A stretch of 64,000 bases of DNA from Bacteroidota bacterium. GTDB lineage: Bacteria; Bacteroidota; Rhodothermia; Rhodothermales; UBA10348. A model generated the notes under the pieces. It saw only the letters and a list, made by a program, of their open reading frames with translations, did no database searches and was not told the origin of the DNA. Shown one piece after another: positions 53,632 to 61,369 of the stretch. The stretch spans positions 62,001-126,000 of the forward strand of contig JAJCYQ010000043.1 in the NCBI GenBank assembly GCA_029262835.1. Reading direction: 5' to 3'. The translations under genes and the position numbers were made by a program. Position 1 is the first letter of the stretch. The number at the start of each line of letters is the position of its first letter.

Positions 53632-55053
53632 GTGCTCTTCAACTCACTGACGTTCGTCGCGTTTTTCGCGATCGTCCTGGCTTTTCACAACCTGCCGGTT
53701 GCGTGGCGCACCAAGAAGATCTTTCTGCTCCTGGCGAGCTATGTGTTCTATGCCGCCTGGAGTCCCCCCTTCGTGCTTCTGCTTTGGCTGTCAACGCTTG
53801 TTGACTGGCACGTGGCGAAAGCGCTGTTTCGCGCATCGACCCAGACCCGGCGCAGGCTTCTTCTGTTCGTGAGTGTGGCCGTCAACCTTGGCGTACTTGG
53901 CTATTTCAAGTACGGCGGGTTCCTGCTGGAGAACTTCGTGGCACTCATGGCGCTCATCGGCGTGGACTACCAGCCCGCGGCGCCGTCCATCATCCTGCCT
54001 GTCGGCATCAGCTTTTACACGTTCCAGACCATGGCCTATACCATGGATGTGTACCTTCGCCGGGCGGAGCCCACCCGTTCGGTATTGGACTTTGCGCTCT
54101 TTGTGACGTTCTTTCCGCAGCTTGTTGCCGGGCCCATTGTCAGGCCCACACATCTCATTCCGCAGTTTGCCAAGCCAAGGCGGGCGAGTGCCCAGCAGCT
54201 CCTCTGGGGACTCGGTCTCATGACGCTCGGCCTGTTCCAGAAAGTCGTCGTTGCCGACGGCATGCTGGCCCATGCTTCCGATACCGTCTTCGGCGCTACG
54301 GGGGCCGTGCCCTTCATCGATGCGTGGCTGGGTACGCTCGCGTTTGCCGGGCAGATTTTCAGCGACTTTGCCGGGTACTCCACGACGGCGATAGGCGCCG
54401 CGCTGTGCCTCGGCTTCTCGCTGCCGAACAACTTCCGCTTTCCCTATGCCGCCATTGGTTTTTCTGATTTCTGGCGACGATGGCATATATCCCTGTCGAC
54501 CTGGCTGAGGGACTATCTGTATATCCCGCTCGGCGGCAACCGGAAAGGGCCGGCCAGGACGTACGTGAACCTGATGATCACGATGTTGCTGGGCGGACTC
54601 TGGCACGGGGCCGCCTGGACGTTCATCGTCTGGGGTGGTCTGCATGGCCTTTATCTCATGGCCGAGCGTTTCCTGCAGCGCCGGTTCGGCGATCCGGAGC
54701 GGACGACGGGGCTCGCGCATCAGATCTTCGTTGGCATCGTGACGTATTTCCTGGTGCAGATCACGTGGGTCTTTTTCCGCGCACCGGACTTCACTACAGC
54801 CTGGAGCCTCATCACGTCCATGTTCGGTTTTGCGAGCGGCGCTACGCCCGTTTTGGCGACCGTCCATATGATCCAGGTGGTAGTCGTTACGGTTTCCATG
54901 CTCGCCGTGCACGCGTACATGCGCTCCAGGACGCTCGAAGAGGTAGTCGGCCGCGCGCACTGGGCCGTTGTCGGCGTGGTTTGGGCCGCCATGCTCTTCG
55001 CCCTTGTCATCACACAGGGCTCCGGAAGTTCGTTCATCTATTTCCAGTTCTGA
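53632..55053 (+). CDS. MBOAT family membrane O-acyltransferase, AlgI-like
   Basis: 473 aa from the GTG at 53632 (VLFNSLTFVAFF, matching the LFNSxxF start of AlgI-type proteins; a frame from 53578 would add unrelated residues). There are about 11 transmembrane segments. LPVGISFYTFQTMAYTMDVY and the catalytic-His segment MLLGGLWHGAAWTFIVWGGLHG are diagnostic. It should transfer acetyl groups to an envelope or exported polysaccharide. The gene two bases after its stop encodes an SGNH/AlgJ-like partner, the usual arrangement. Confidence 0.93.
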   Translation: MLFNSLTFVAFFAIVLAFHNLPVAWRTKKIFLLLASYVFYAAWSPPFVLLLWLSTLVDWHVAKALFRASTQTRRRLLLFVSVAVNLGVLGYFKYGGFLLENFVALMALIGVDYQPAAPSIILPVGISFYTFQTMAYTMDVYLRRAEPTRSVLDFALFVTFFPQLVAGPIVRPTHLIPQFAKPRRASAQQLLWGLGLMTLGLFQKVVVADGMLAHASDTVFGATGAVPFIDAWLGTLAFAGQIFSDFAGYSTTAIGAALCLGFSLPNNFRFPYAAIGFSDFWRRWHISLSTWLRDYLYIPLGGNRKGPARTYVNLMITMLLGGLWHGAAWTFIVWGGLHGLYLMAERFLQRRFGDPERTTGLAHQIFVGIVTYFLVQITWVFFRAPDFTTAWSLITSMFGFASGATPVLATVHMIQVVVVTVSMLAVHAYMRSRTLEEVVGRAHWAVVGVVWAAMLFALVITQGSGSSFIYFQF

Positions 55054-55055
55054 TT

Positions 55056-56093
55056 ATGATGCACACGGACGGTACAGATCGCACCATACCCACTCTTGCC
55101 TACGCGCGAGCCGGAGCGCTCATGCTGCTCCTGGTCGTCGTTGCCATCGGTGCCTGGGAAATCAACTGGCGGGCTCGCGGCTACAACCCGATGGTCGCGG
55201 ACAGTCCGGCCTTCTGGGCTATCCAGCGCCGGGCGGCAACGGCCGCCGAAGATCCTGTGGTTATCGTGGGCTCGTCGCGCGCTCTTTTCGACATCAATCT
55301 CGAAGTCTGGGAGCGTCTTGACGGGCGGCGCCCAATCCAGCTGTCGCTCGAGGGTACGTCGGGATTGCTTGGCCTGAAGCACCTGGCCGAGGATCCGGAG
55401 TTCTCCGGAACGGTGATCGTAGGCGTCACGCCTCCGCTCTATTTCACCGGATTTGCTTTCAGGGGCAACGTTTTTGAACACTACGAGTCCGAGACGCCGT
55501 CTGAGTGGGTGGGCAAACAACTGTCCATGCCCCTGGAAAGCGTTTTCGCATTCATTGAATTTGAGAACCTGCCTCTTTTCGAGCTTTTGCAGGATATTCC
55601 GATGCCGAACCGCGCTGGCGTGAATCCTCCCCACATGGAAATCCGGAAACTGTCCGAAAGTGACTTCAGCCGAAATACCTGGATGTGGCCTCACGTCGAG
55701 GAAGACAGCACGTACCGGGAGGGATCGCGCGCTATCTGGCTACACACGCTGGAGCAGATGGCCCCACCCCCAGGCACACCACCTGCCGACCCGGAGCCCA
55801 TGATTGAAGAGACGATTGCCCATGTAGCGGCCATCCGCGAACGGGGCGGTGATGTGGTATTCATTCGAGCGCCGAGCGCCGGTCCGTGGCGGGAGGTGGA
55901 GGCAGGTGGCTTCCCGCGCGAAAAATACTGGGACCTGCTCATGCAGCGGGTCGATGCGGGAGGAGTACACTTCGAGGACCATCCGGAACTCATGGGGCTG
56001 GACCTGCCCGAATGGTCGCATCTGAGCCGCGATAGTGCTGTGCGCTACACAGAGGCCATTCATCCACTCATAAGGGAAGCCCTGTGGAGGTGA
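55056..56093 (+). CDS. Probable SGNH/AlgX-like acyltransferase partner of MBOAT
   Basis: 345 aa from MMHTDGTDRTIPTLAYARAG at 55056. One N-terminal transmembrane helix (AGALMLLLVVVAIGAWEINW) anchors a periplasmic domain. VVIVGSSRALFDINLEVW carries a GxS motif like SGNH block I, and EAIHPLIREALW at the end supplies a candidate His. The order MBOAT then SGNH-like gene matches polysaccharide acetylation pairs (AlgI-AlgX/J type). The assignment rests mostly on context and the two motifs. Confidence 0.72.
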   Translation: MMHTDGTDRTIPTLAYARAGALMLLLVVVAIGAWEINWRARGYNPMVADSPAFWAIQRRAATAAEDPVVIVGSSRALFDINLEVWERLDGRRPIQLSLEGTSGLLGLKHLAEDPEFSGTVIVGVTPPLYFTGFAFRGNVFEHYESETPSEWVGKQLSMPLESVFAFIEFENLPLFELLQDIPMPNRAGVNPPHMEIRKLSESDFSRNTWMWPHVEEDSTYREGSRAIWLHTLEQMAPPPGTPPADPEPMIEETIAHVAAIRERGGDVVFIRAPSAGPWREVEAGGFPREKYWDLLMQRVDAGGVHFEDHPELMGLDLPEWSHLSRDSAVRYTEAIHPLIREALWR

Positions 56094-56097
56094 AACC

Positions 56098-56535
56098 ATG
56101 AACATTCTGGTCCCCATCGATTTTTCGGACGCTACGCAGGGGGTGTGCCACCAGGCAGGCCAATTGGCGCGCGATCGCGGGGCGCATGTGCGCCTTGTTC
56201 ACGTGGCCGAGCCGGATCCGAATTTCGTAGGATATGACGCGGGTCCAGATGTGGTGCGTGGGCAGGTCGCCTCGGAGTACCGCAAGGAGCATGAACGGCT
56301 TCGCGAACTGGCCGACGCCATGCGCGCGTCGTTCGACGTAGAGGTTACGCCGCTCCTCGTGCAGGGCGAGACGGTGTCGTCTATTATGGATCTTGCCGCA
56401 CGGCACGACGCCGATTACATTGTGATGGGCACGCATGGCCGCGGCGTCGTCTACCAGGTACTCATTGGCAGCACGAGCGAAGGTGTCCTGCGGCGGGCAT
56501 CATGTCCCGTTCTGCTCATCCCGACACGCATATGA
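56098..56535 (+). CDS. Universal stress protein, UspA family
   Basis: 145 aa. A clear SD (GGAGGTGA) precedes ATG 56098. MNILVPIDFSDATQGVCHQA is the start, and GTHGRGVVYQVLIGSTSEGVLRRASCPVLLI has the G-2x-G-9x-G-(S/T) nucleotide-binding pattern, so it belongs to the ATP-binding UspFG-type subgroup. The stop overlaps the next start (ATGA at 56532-56535). Confidence 0.94.
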   Translation: MNILVPIDFSDATQGVCHQAGQLARDRGAHVRLVHVAEPDPNFVGYDAGPDVVRGQVASEYRKEHERLRELADAMRASFDVEVTPLLVQGETVSSIMDLAARHDADYIVMGTHGRGVVYQVLIGSTSEGVLRRASCPVLLIPTRI

Positions 56536-56948
56536 CAGGTACAAAGCACTTATGGTTCGAGCCGGACGCCGAGCCACTCACGAGCACGGTCCGTGCAACG
56601 CTGACACCAGAGGCAGGTGGATCGTTTTACGCGCTCCGCTACGAGTGGACGAAGGGCGACGAGCCACACGCAGGTGTCATGCTTGTCCACAGGACGGCGA
56701 GCATTGGAGCGCCAGCCATTTCATGGGCCGATTCCTTCCACCAGTCGGGTGCTCTGATGGTACTCACGTGTGAAGCCGCCCCGGCGTCGGGCGTCGTTGG
56801 CCTCGGCGCGTACGCGGCACCTCCAGGACCCGACTGGGGATGGAGAATTGCCGTAGAGTGGCCGTCCGATGGAGGACTCGACATCCACATGACGAACATC
56901 TGGCCGAGTGGTCAGGAAGATCGTGCAGTCAGGATTATGCTCCGCTGA
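56532..56948 (+). CDS. Conserved-looking hypothetical, DUF1579-like
   Basis: 138 aa from MTGTKHLWFEPDAEPLTSTV at 56532. Pattern: FYALRYEWTKGDEPHAGVMLVHR, HQSGALMVLTCEA, WGWRIAVEWPSDGGLDIHMTNIWPSGQE, resembling DUF1579-type eight-stranded proteins. No catalytic motif. Coupled to uspA by a four-base overlap. Function unknown. Confidence 0.7.
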   Translation: MTGTKHLWFEPDAEPLTSTVRATLTPEAGGSFYALRYEWTKGDEPHAGVMLVHRTASIGAPAISWADSFHQSGALMVLTCEAAPASGVVGLGAYAAPPGPDWGWRIAVEWPSDGGLDIHMTNIWPSGQEDRAVRIMLR

Positions 56949-56965
56949 ACGCGCGTCTGCGCCGC

Positions 56966-57481
56966 TCAGATGAAAATGATCTGCGTGTTCGGACCGTCGG
57001 CGAGCGCATACATGTCGCCCACCGTAATGATACCCTTCACGTCGTCAATGAGGTCGTCCTCCTCCAGATGGAACATCTCGGCTGCGAGCTGGCAGGCATA
57101 GATTTCGCCGCCGCCCGCCACGATCATGTCGAAGAACTCGGACACAGGCGGGATGTCCATCTTGTCCATTTCTTTCTTCATCATCGCGCTGGCGAGCGCT
57201 TCCATGCCTGGCAGGCCTGCAATCATGGTGGGCACATGTTCCATCATGGCCGGGTTTCCGACCGTTGCCGTATGCAGCTTGTCCTGTTTGCCTTTTCGAA
57301 TGGCGTTCAGGCCGAAAAACGTGAAGAACATTTTGGCTTCTATGCCTTCCATGACGGCGCCGTTGGCCATCACCAGACCCGCATAGACGTCTTCAATGGT
57401 GCCCTTCGATACAATGATGAGCACTTTTTCGACCTTGTGGTGCTTCGTTTGCACGTCTTTTTTGAATGCTGTGGCTTCCAT
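56966..57481 (-). CDS. DsrE/DsrF-like (DsrE2) sulfur-carrier family protein
   Basis: 171 aa from MEATAFKKDVQTKHHKVEKV at 57481. KVLIIVSKGTIEDVYAGLVMANGAVMEGIEAKMFFTFFGLNAIRKG is a DsrE-type opening, and FFDMIVAGGGEIYACQLAAEMFHL carries the conserved Cys of the DsrE2 group, the putative persulfide carrier; DDLIDDVKGIITVGDMYALA follows. Directly downstream of the DsrC-like gene, so these proteins likely exchange sulfur or regulate each other. Confidence 0.88.
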   Translation of the reverse strand: MEATAFKKDVQTKHHKVEKVLIIVSKGTIEDVYAGLVMANGAVMEGIEAKMFFTFFGLNAIRKGKQDKLHTATVGNPAMMEHVPTMIAGLPGMEALASAMMKKEMDKMDIPPVSEFFDMIVAGGGEIYACQLAAEMFHLEEDDLIDDVKGIITVGDMYALADGPNTQIIFI

Positions 57482-57485
57482 GGTC

Positions 57486-57794
57486 TTATACGTAGCTTGC
57501 TGGTTTGGGAATACCGGCCAGTTTGGAGGCCAGCTTGAGCGGAGCACCCGGGAAGAGAGCATAGAAGCCCTTGATATCCACGATACCTGACTTTCCAATG
57601 CGTCGAATGGACAGCTTTTCGCCATCCATCGTTGCCTTGCGCAGGAATTCGAGCACCTCGAAGTGTTTGTCGGTCAGCTCGATATCGTTCGCGCGGGCCA
57701 GTTCACGGGCTACATCGCGTGACCACTCGTCAGGGTTGGTCATGTAGCCTTCCTCGTTGAACGAGATGTCGGATAGGGTCATTTCGTCGGTCAT
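57486..57794 (-). CDS. DsrC/TusE-family protein lacking the C-terminal cysteines
   Basis: 102 aa from MTDEMTLSDISFNEEGYM. The fold signature EGYMTNPDEWSRDVARELAR and the C-terminal APLKLASKLAGIPKPASYV align with DsrC/TusE, but the penultimate Cys of the KPxxCV ending, which bears the persulfide in this family, is Tyr. It should not carry sulfur; similar cysteine-less homologues (called RspA in the literature I recall) are thought to be regulators. Start and stop overlap the SQR-like gene by four bases (ATGA). Confidence 0.87.
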   Translation of the reverse strand: MTDEMTLSDISFNEEGYMTNPDEWSRDVARELARANDIELTDKHFEVLEFLRKATMDGEKLSIRRIGKSGIVDIKGFYALFPGAPLKLASKLAGIPKPASYV

Positions 57795-59038
57795 GATGCC
57801 ACCTTGTCTTGTTTTCCTGTCATGGTCATTCTGGTCGATACGGGCAGGTGCCTGCCGGGAAGCAGCATGTTCCAGTACACCCACTTGAAGGCAAGCTTGC
57901 CCATGTGATTCATGCGGGTTTCCTTCAGCAGTCGCATGGGGCCGGCCACTGGAAGGGGGAAGGATCCCGGCAGAGGTTCGGTATCGTAATTGAAGTCGAT
58001 GAGCGTGGCCTTCCCGCGGCCCGTTTCTATGAAGCAGTTGGCGTGTCCGTCGAAGTCGGGGAGCAGATTCTGGCCTTCGATATGGCGAAGAATGTTCTCC
58101 TCCAGCACTTCGGCCTCAAAGTGGGCCACCGATCCGGCTTTGGACGTGGGCACGTTGGTGGCGTCACCAATGACGAAGATATCGGCGTGCTCCTTGGCCG
58201 CGAGCGTGTGCTTGTCGGTCGGAATAAAATTCAGATCATCTGCATCGCCCATATCCGAGGCGTCGACCATGTCGGCGCCCATGTTGACGGGTACGGAGAC
58301 GAGCAGATCGAAAGGAACCTCGCGCTCGTCATACGAGACCAGGACCTTTCTATCGTTGTCCACGCGTTCCAGGTAGAAGTCGGGGACCACCTCAATGTCC
58401 TTCTCTTCCATCAACTGTCCCAGGACGCGTGTGGCGATGGGCTTCGTGAAGGCTCCCGAGAGTGGTGTCACGTAGACGATGTCCACCTTGTCGCGCATGC
58501 CACGTTCAGTAAAGAAGCTGTCGGCCAGGAAGGCGAACTCGAGAGGGGCGACCGGGCACTTGAAAATGCTCTCGGCCAGATTGATGACCAGCCGGCCACC
58601 CTGCCAGTCCTCGAGTTTGTCGGCGAGCGCGCATGCGCCCTCAAACGTGTAGAAGTCGAATATGTCCTTGTACCAGAGTTCTTCCTTCAGGCCGGGCGTT
58701 TCCTCGGGCCGGGGCGTCGTTCCGGTGGCGATAAGCAGCACATCGTAGGACAGTTCGTCGCCGCCGGTGAGGCGAACACGTTTCTCGTCGGGCTCCACTT
58801 TTTCTACCTCAGCCAAGCGGAACGTTACGCCCTTCGGAAACAGGTCCACCTTCGGCCGGACCACATCTGCCGGTTCGTACATCCTGAACGGAATAAAGAG
58901 AAAACCAGGTTGATAGTAGTGCTTTGGATCCTTGTCAATGACGGTGATGGACCACTCCTCCGCGTCCAGCTTCCGGCGAAGCTTGTTCGCCATCATGGTC
59001 CCGGCTGTGCCGCCGCCCAGTATTAAGAAATGTTTCAT
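57791..59038 (-). CDS. SQR/FCSD-like FAD-dependent oxidoreductase
   Basis: 415 aa. N-terminal Rossmann fold: LILGGGTAGTMMANKLRR; second nucleotide-binding segment ADIFVIGDATNVPTSKAGSVAHFEA. Cys136 (TFEGACALAD), Cys161 (SIFKCPVAPLEF) and Cys335 (GHANCFIETG) are placed as the redox-active cysteines of sulfide:quinone oxidoreductases; the segment around Cys161 matches the KCPxAP motif. It would oxidise sulfide to sulfane sulfur and reduce quinone, though other related flavoproteins use different substrates. First gene of the DsrC-DsrE set. Confidence 0.88.
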   Translation of the reverse strand: MKHFLILGGGTAGTMMANKLRRKLDAEEWSITVIDKDPKHYYQPGFLFIPFRMYEPADVVRPKVDLFPKGVTFRLAEVEKVEPDEKRVRLTGGDELSYDVLLIATGTTPRPEETPGLKEELWYKDIFDFYTFEGACALADKLEDWQGGRLVINLAESIFKCPVAPLEFAFLADSFFTERGMRDKVDIVYVTPLSGAFTKPIATRVLGQLMEEKDIEVVPDFYLERVDNDRKVLVSYDEREVPFDLLVSVPVNMGADMVDASDMGDADDLNFIPTDKHTLAAKEHADIFVIGDATNVPTSKAGSVAHFEAEVLEENILRHIEGQNLLPDFDGHANCFIETGRGKATLIDFNYDTEPLPGSFPLPVAGPMRLLKETRMNHMGKLAFKWVYWNMLLPGRHLPVSTRMTMTGKQDKVAS

Positions 59039-59177
59039 CGTGGTACGGGCTATGATTCTGAACGTACTTTACGGCAACTCGGGTGCGTTCGCTGTATGAC
59101 GGTTACGATCTGGGGCGTGGGTTCTCCCACGACGCGCCATGTAGGTAAAACCCCTATAAAATCCAGTCCAGCATATC

Positions 59178-60137
59178 ATGACGAGAAAAGAATGGCTCAA
59201 AGCAGTGGGCCTGTCCACGGTCGCCATGGCCTCTGGACCGTTCCAGGTATTTCGCGGCGAACGCATCTACCCATCCTCCAATCACAGTGGAAGGGAGCCT
59301 GCGTCGGAGCGTGTACTCCGGATTGCCCACCTCACAGACTCGCATCTCGAGAAAGCGGGCTCGGATGGCTGGATGCGCACGTGTATTCGCCATGCCCAGG
59401 CGCTCAGCGACCCGCCCGACGTCTTCTTTATGGGGGGTGATATCATCAACGATGCGCTTCGAAGGGATGCCGACGAGATCGAGGCCCAATGGGATCTCTG
59501 GCGCGGTGTCAAGCAGGAGCTGGCGCGGCCGGCCGTGTACTGCATTGGCAACCACGATGTGTGGGGGAAAGCAGAGCACCGCGACGACCCCCGCTGGGGC
59601 AAGACGTGGGCCATGCAGGAATTCGGCCTGGAGAGACCGTACTATGATTTCGAGCAGGCAGGTTGGCACTTCATCGTGCTCGACAGCACACACACGAACG
59701 AGGATGGCTCGTGGTATACAGGCCGTCTCGACGATGTCCAGTTCGAGTGGCTCGAACACACGCTCGGCCAGATTGACCCGGCAACTCCCGTTTTCGTTCT
59801 GTCCCACATTCCCATCATGTGCGCCGCCGCGTTTTTCGATGGTGACAATGAGGAAAGTGGAAACTGGCAGATACCGGGTGCCTGGGTGCATATCGATGCG
59901 CGCCGGATTGTTGAGCTTTTCCATCGGCACCCGAACGTACGGGTGGCCATCAGCGGGCATATCCACCTTCTCGACACCGTCGTATACAACGATGTGACCT
60001 ACTACTGCAATGGCGCCGTGTGTGGCGCGTGGTGGGGCGGCGACTATCACCAGACGCATCCAGGGTACGCGCTGATCAATCTGTATGCGGACGGATCGTT
60101 CGAGCGGGAATATTTGGCGTACGGATGGGCAGAATAA
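59178..60137 (+). CDS. Calcineurin-like metallophosphoesterase, exported
   Basis: 319 aa. An N-terminal hydrophobic segment (MTRKEWLKAVGLSTVAMASG) may be a signal; no twin Arg was seen. Metal ligands in order: LTDSHLE (D, H), MGGDIIND (D), IGNHDVWG (N, H), VLSHIPI (H), ISGHIHLLD (H). The protein resembles purple-acid/CpdA-type phosphoesterases that cleave cyclic nucleotides or phosphodiesters. Substrate unknown. Divergent from the SQR operon. Confidence 0.88.
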   Translation: MTRKEWLKAVGLSTVAMASGPFQVFRGERIYPSSNHSGREPASERVLRIAHLTDSHLEKAGSDGWMRTCIRHAQALSDPPDVFFMGGDIINDALRRDADEIEAQWDLWRGVKQELARPAVYCIGNHDVWGKAEHRDDPRWGKTWAMQEFGLERPYYDFEQAGWHFIVLDSTHTNEDGSWYTGRLDDVQFEWLEHTLGQIDPATPVFVLSHIPIMCAAAFFDGDNEESGNWQIPGAWVHIDARRIVELFHRHPNVRVAISGHIHLLDTVVYNDVTYYCNGAVCGAWWGGDYHQTHPGYALINLYADGSFEREYLAYGWAE

Positions 60138-60204
60138 GCCGCAGGAAGTAGCTGCTGAACGGCCTTTGGGGAGTATATTGGGCGGAGCCAGCAATACGCC
60201 TCCA

Positions 60205-61242
60205 ATGGACGAATACATTGACCTGCTCAAGGCGCTGATCCGTCAGCCGAGTGTTGTAGGCAGCGAACACTCTTTCTTCCGGGTCCTGCAACGGGAGCTG
60301 GAGGAGCGGGGTGCAGATGTGTACTGGTACGAGGGGGTCCTTGTAGCGCAGGGCCGGAATCCCCGCGGTGCCTACTTCTCCGCCCACATTGACCGCCACG
60401 GACTCGTGTGCACGGGTCCCGACGAGTATCAGTATGCGGCATTTGTCGCGGCCAACCGGTCGGACCTGCTGGACAACGCTGTATCAGAGGAGCTGATGGA
60501 GCGTGTGACCGAACGGTTCCAGTCGGAAACCGTCTTCGCCTACGACCCCTGGTCGGGTGGGTACCGCGGTAGTGGGACCATCGAGGGAGCCTACATCTGC
60601 GAGTATCGAAACAACCTGATTTTTGAGGTCTCGGGACTTTCGGGCATTGTAGCGGGCATCCCGGTGGCCTTTTCCGACCGGCTGACCATTGACAACGGAT
60701 ACCTGGAGGGACAGCTCGACAATGTGTTGACCGCAGCGGCGCTCGTGCACGCCTTCAGAATGGGATTTGAGGGTACGGCCTTCTTTACGGCCCAGGAAGA
60801 GGCTGGAAAAAGCTGGAGATACCTGCTCGAATGGTTTCGGCGCTTTGGCGACTCGACCAACAACCTGTACGTACTCGATACGAGTCCTTTTCCGGTAGAT
60901 GCGGCGGCCGAGCAGCTTCTCGTCCTCCGGCGCCGGGACGCCAACGCGCTGTTCAATATCGATGCCACGGCACGCGTGGAGGCGTGCTGCACGCGCCATG
61001 GTTTCGGGTACGTGTACAAGGATGCCTTCGTGGAAGCCATGAATGCCGAGCGGGCGGCGCGCGGTGAGACGCCGCGGTCACTTGGCAGTACGGAACTCGG
61101 CCGGATCATCGATGCGGGAGAAGGTCTGGTCGATGGTACGACCATCCAGGTGCCTACAACCGGATACCACACCATGAACGAGTCGGCCCGCCTGGAGTCG
61201 GTTCGTGCGCTGCTGACTGTCATGACGGAACTCGGCGGCTGA
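60205..61242 (+). CDS. M42/M20-like metallopeptidase
   Basis: 345 aa from MDEYIDLLKALIRQPSVVGS at 60205. AYFSAHIDRHG has the first HxD-type metal ligands, GQLDNVLTAAALVHAF supplies the bridging Asp, TAQEEAGKSW the catalytic Glu pair and VPTTGYHTMNESARLESVRAL the final His. The apical-domain region (TIDNGYLEG) is short for M42. Probably a di-zinc aminopeptidase or deacylase; substrate unknown. Confidence 0.82.
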   Translation: MDEYIDLLKALIRQPSVVGSEHSFFRVLQRELEERGADVYWYEGVLVAQGRNPRGAYFSAHIDRHGLVCTGPDEYQYAAFVAANRSDLLDNAVSEELMERVTERFQSETVFAYDPWSGGYRGSGTIEGAYICEYRNNLIFEVSGLSGIVAGIPVAFSDRLTIDNGYLEGQLDNVLTAAALVHAFRMGFEGTAFFTAQEEAGKSWRYLLEWFRRFGDSTNNLYVLDTSPFPVDAAAEQLLVLRRRDANALFNIDATARVEACCTRHGFGYVYKDAFVEAMNAERAARGETPRSLGSTELGRIIDAGEGLVDGTTIQVPTTGYHTMNESARLESVRALLTVMTELGG

Positions 61243-61369
61243 GATCGACATGGGCAGGTTACGCTTGGCTGAAACATGAATTCGGGCGCCCAGATGCTGT
61301 GCAAGGCGGCATGACTCCCGATCAGTCCGTATTCTTTGCCCCCCACCAACACATTCCCCCCAGTTTGTC

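Noticed and set aside
54480-55055. Upstream in-frame extension of the SGNH-like protein
   Set aside because: It overlaps the MBOAT coding sequence in another frame and its residues look like a GC-rich shadow; the ATG at 55056 follows the MBOAT stop directly.
57809-59026. 405-codon plus-strand frame opposite the SQR-like gene
   Set aside because: Shadow frame; the opposite strand carries intact FAD-binding and cysteine motifs and an ATGA-coupled operon.
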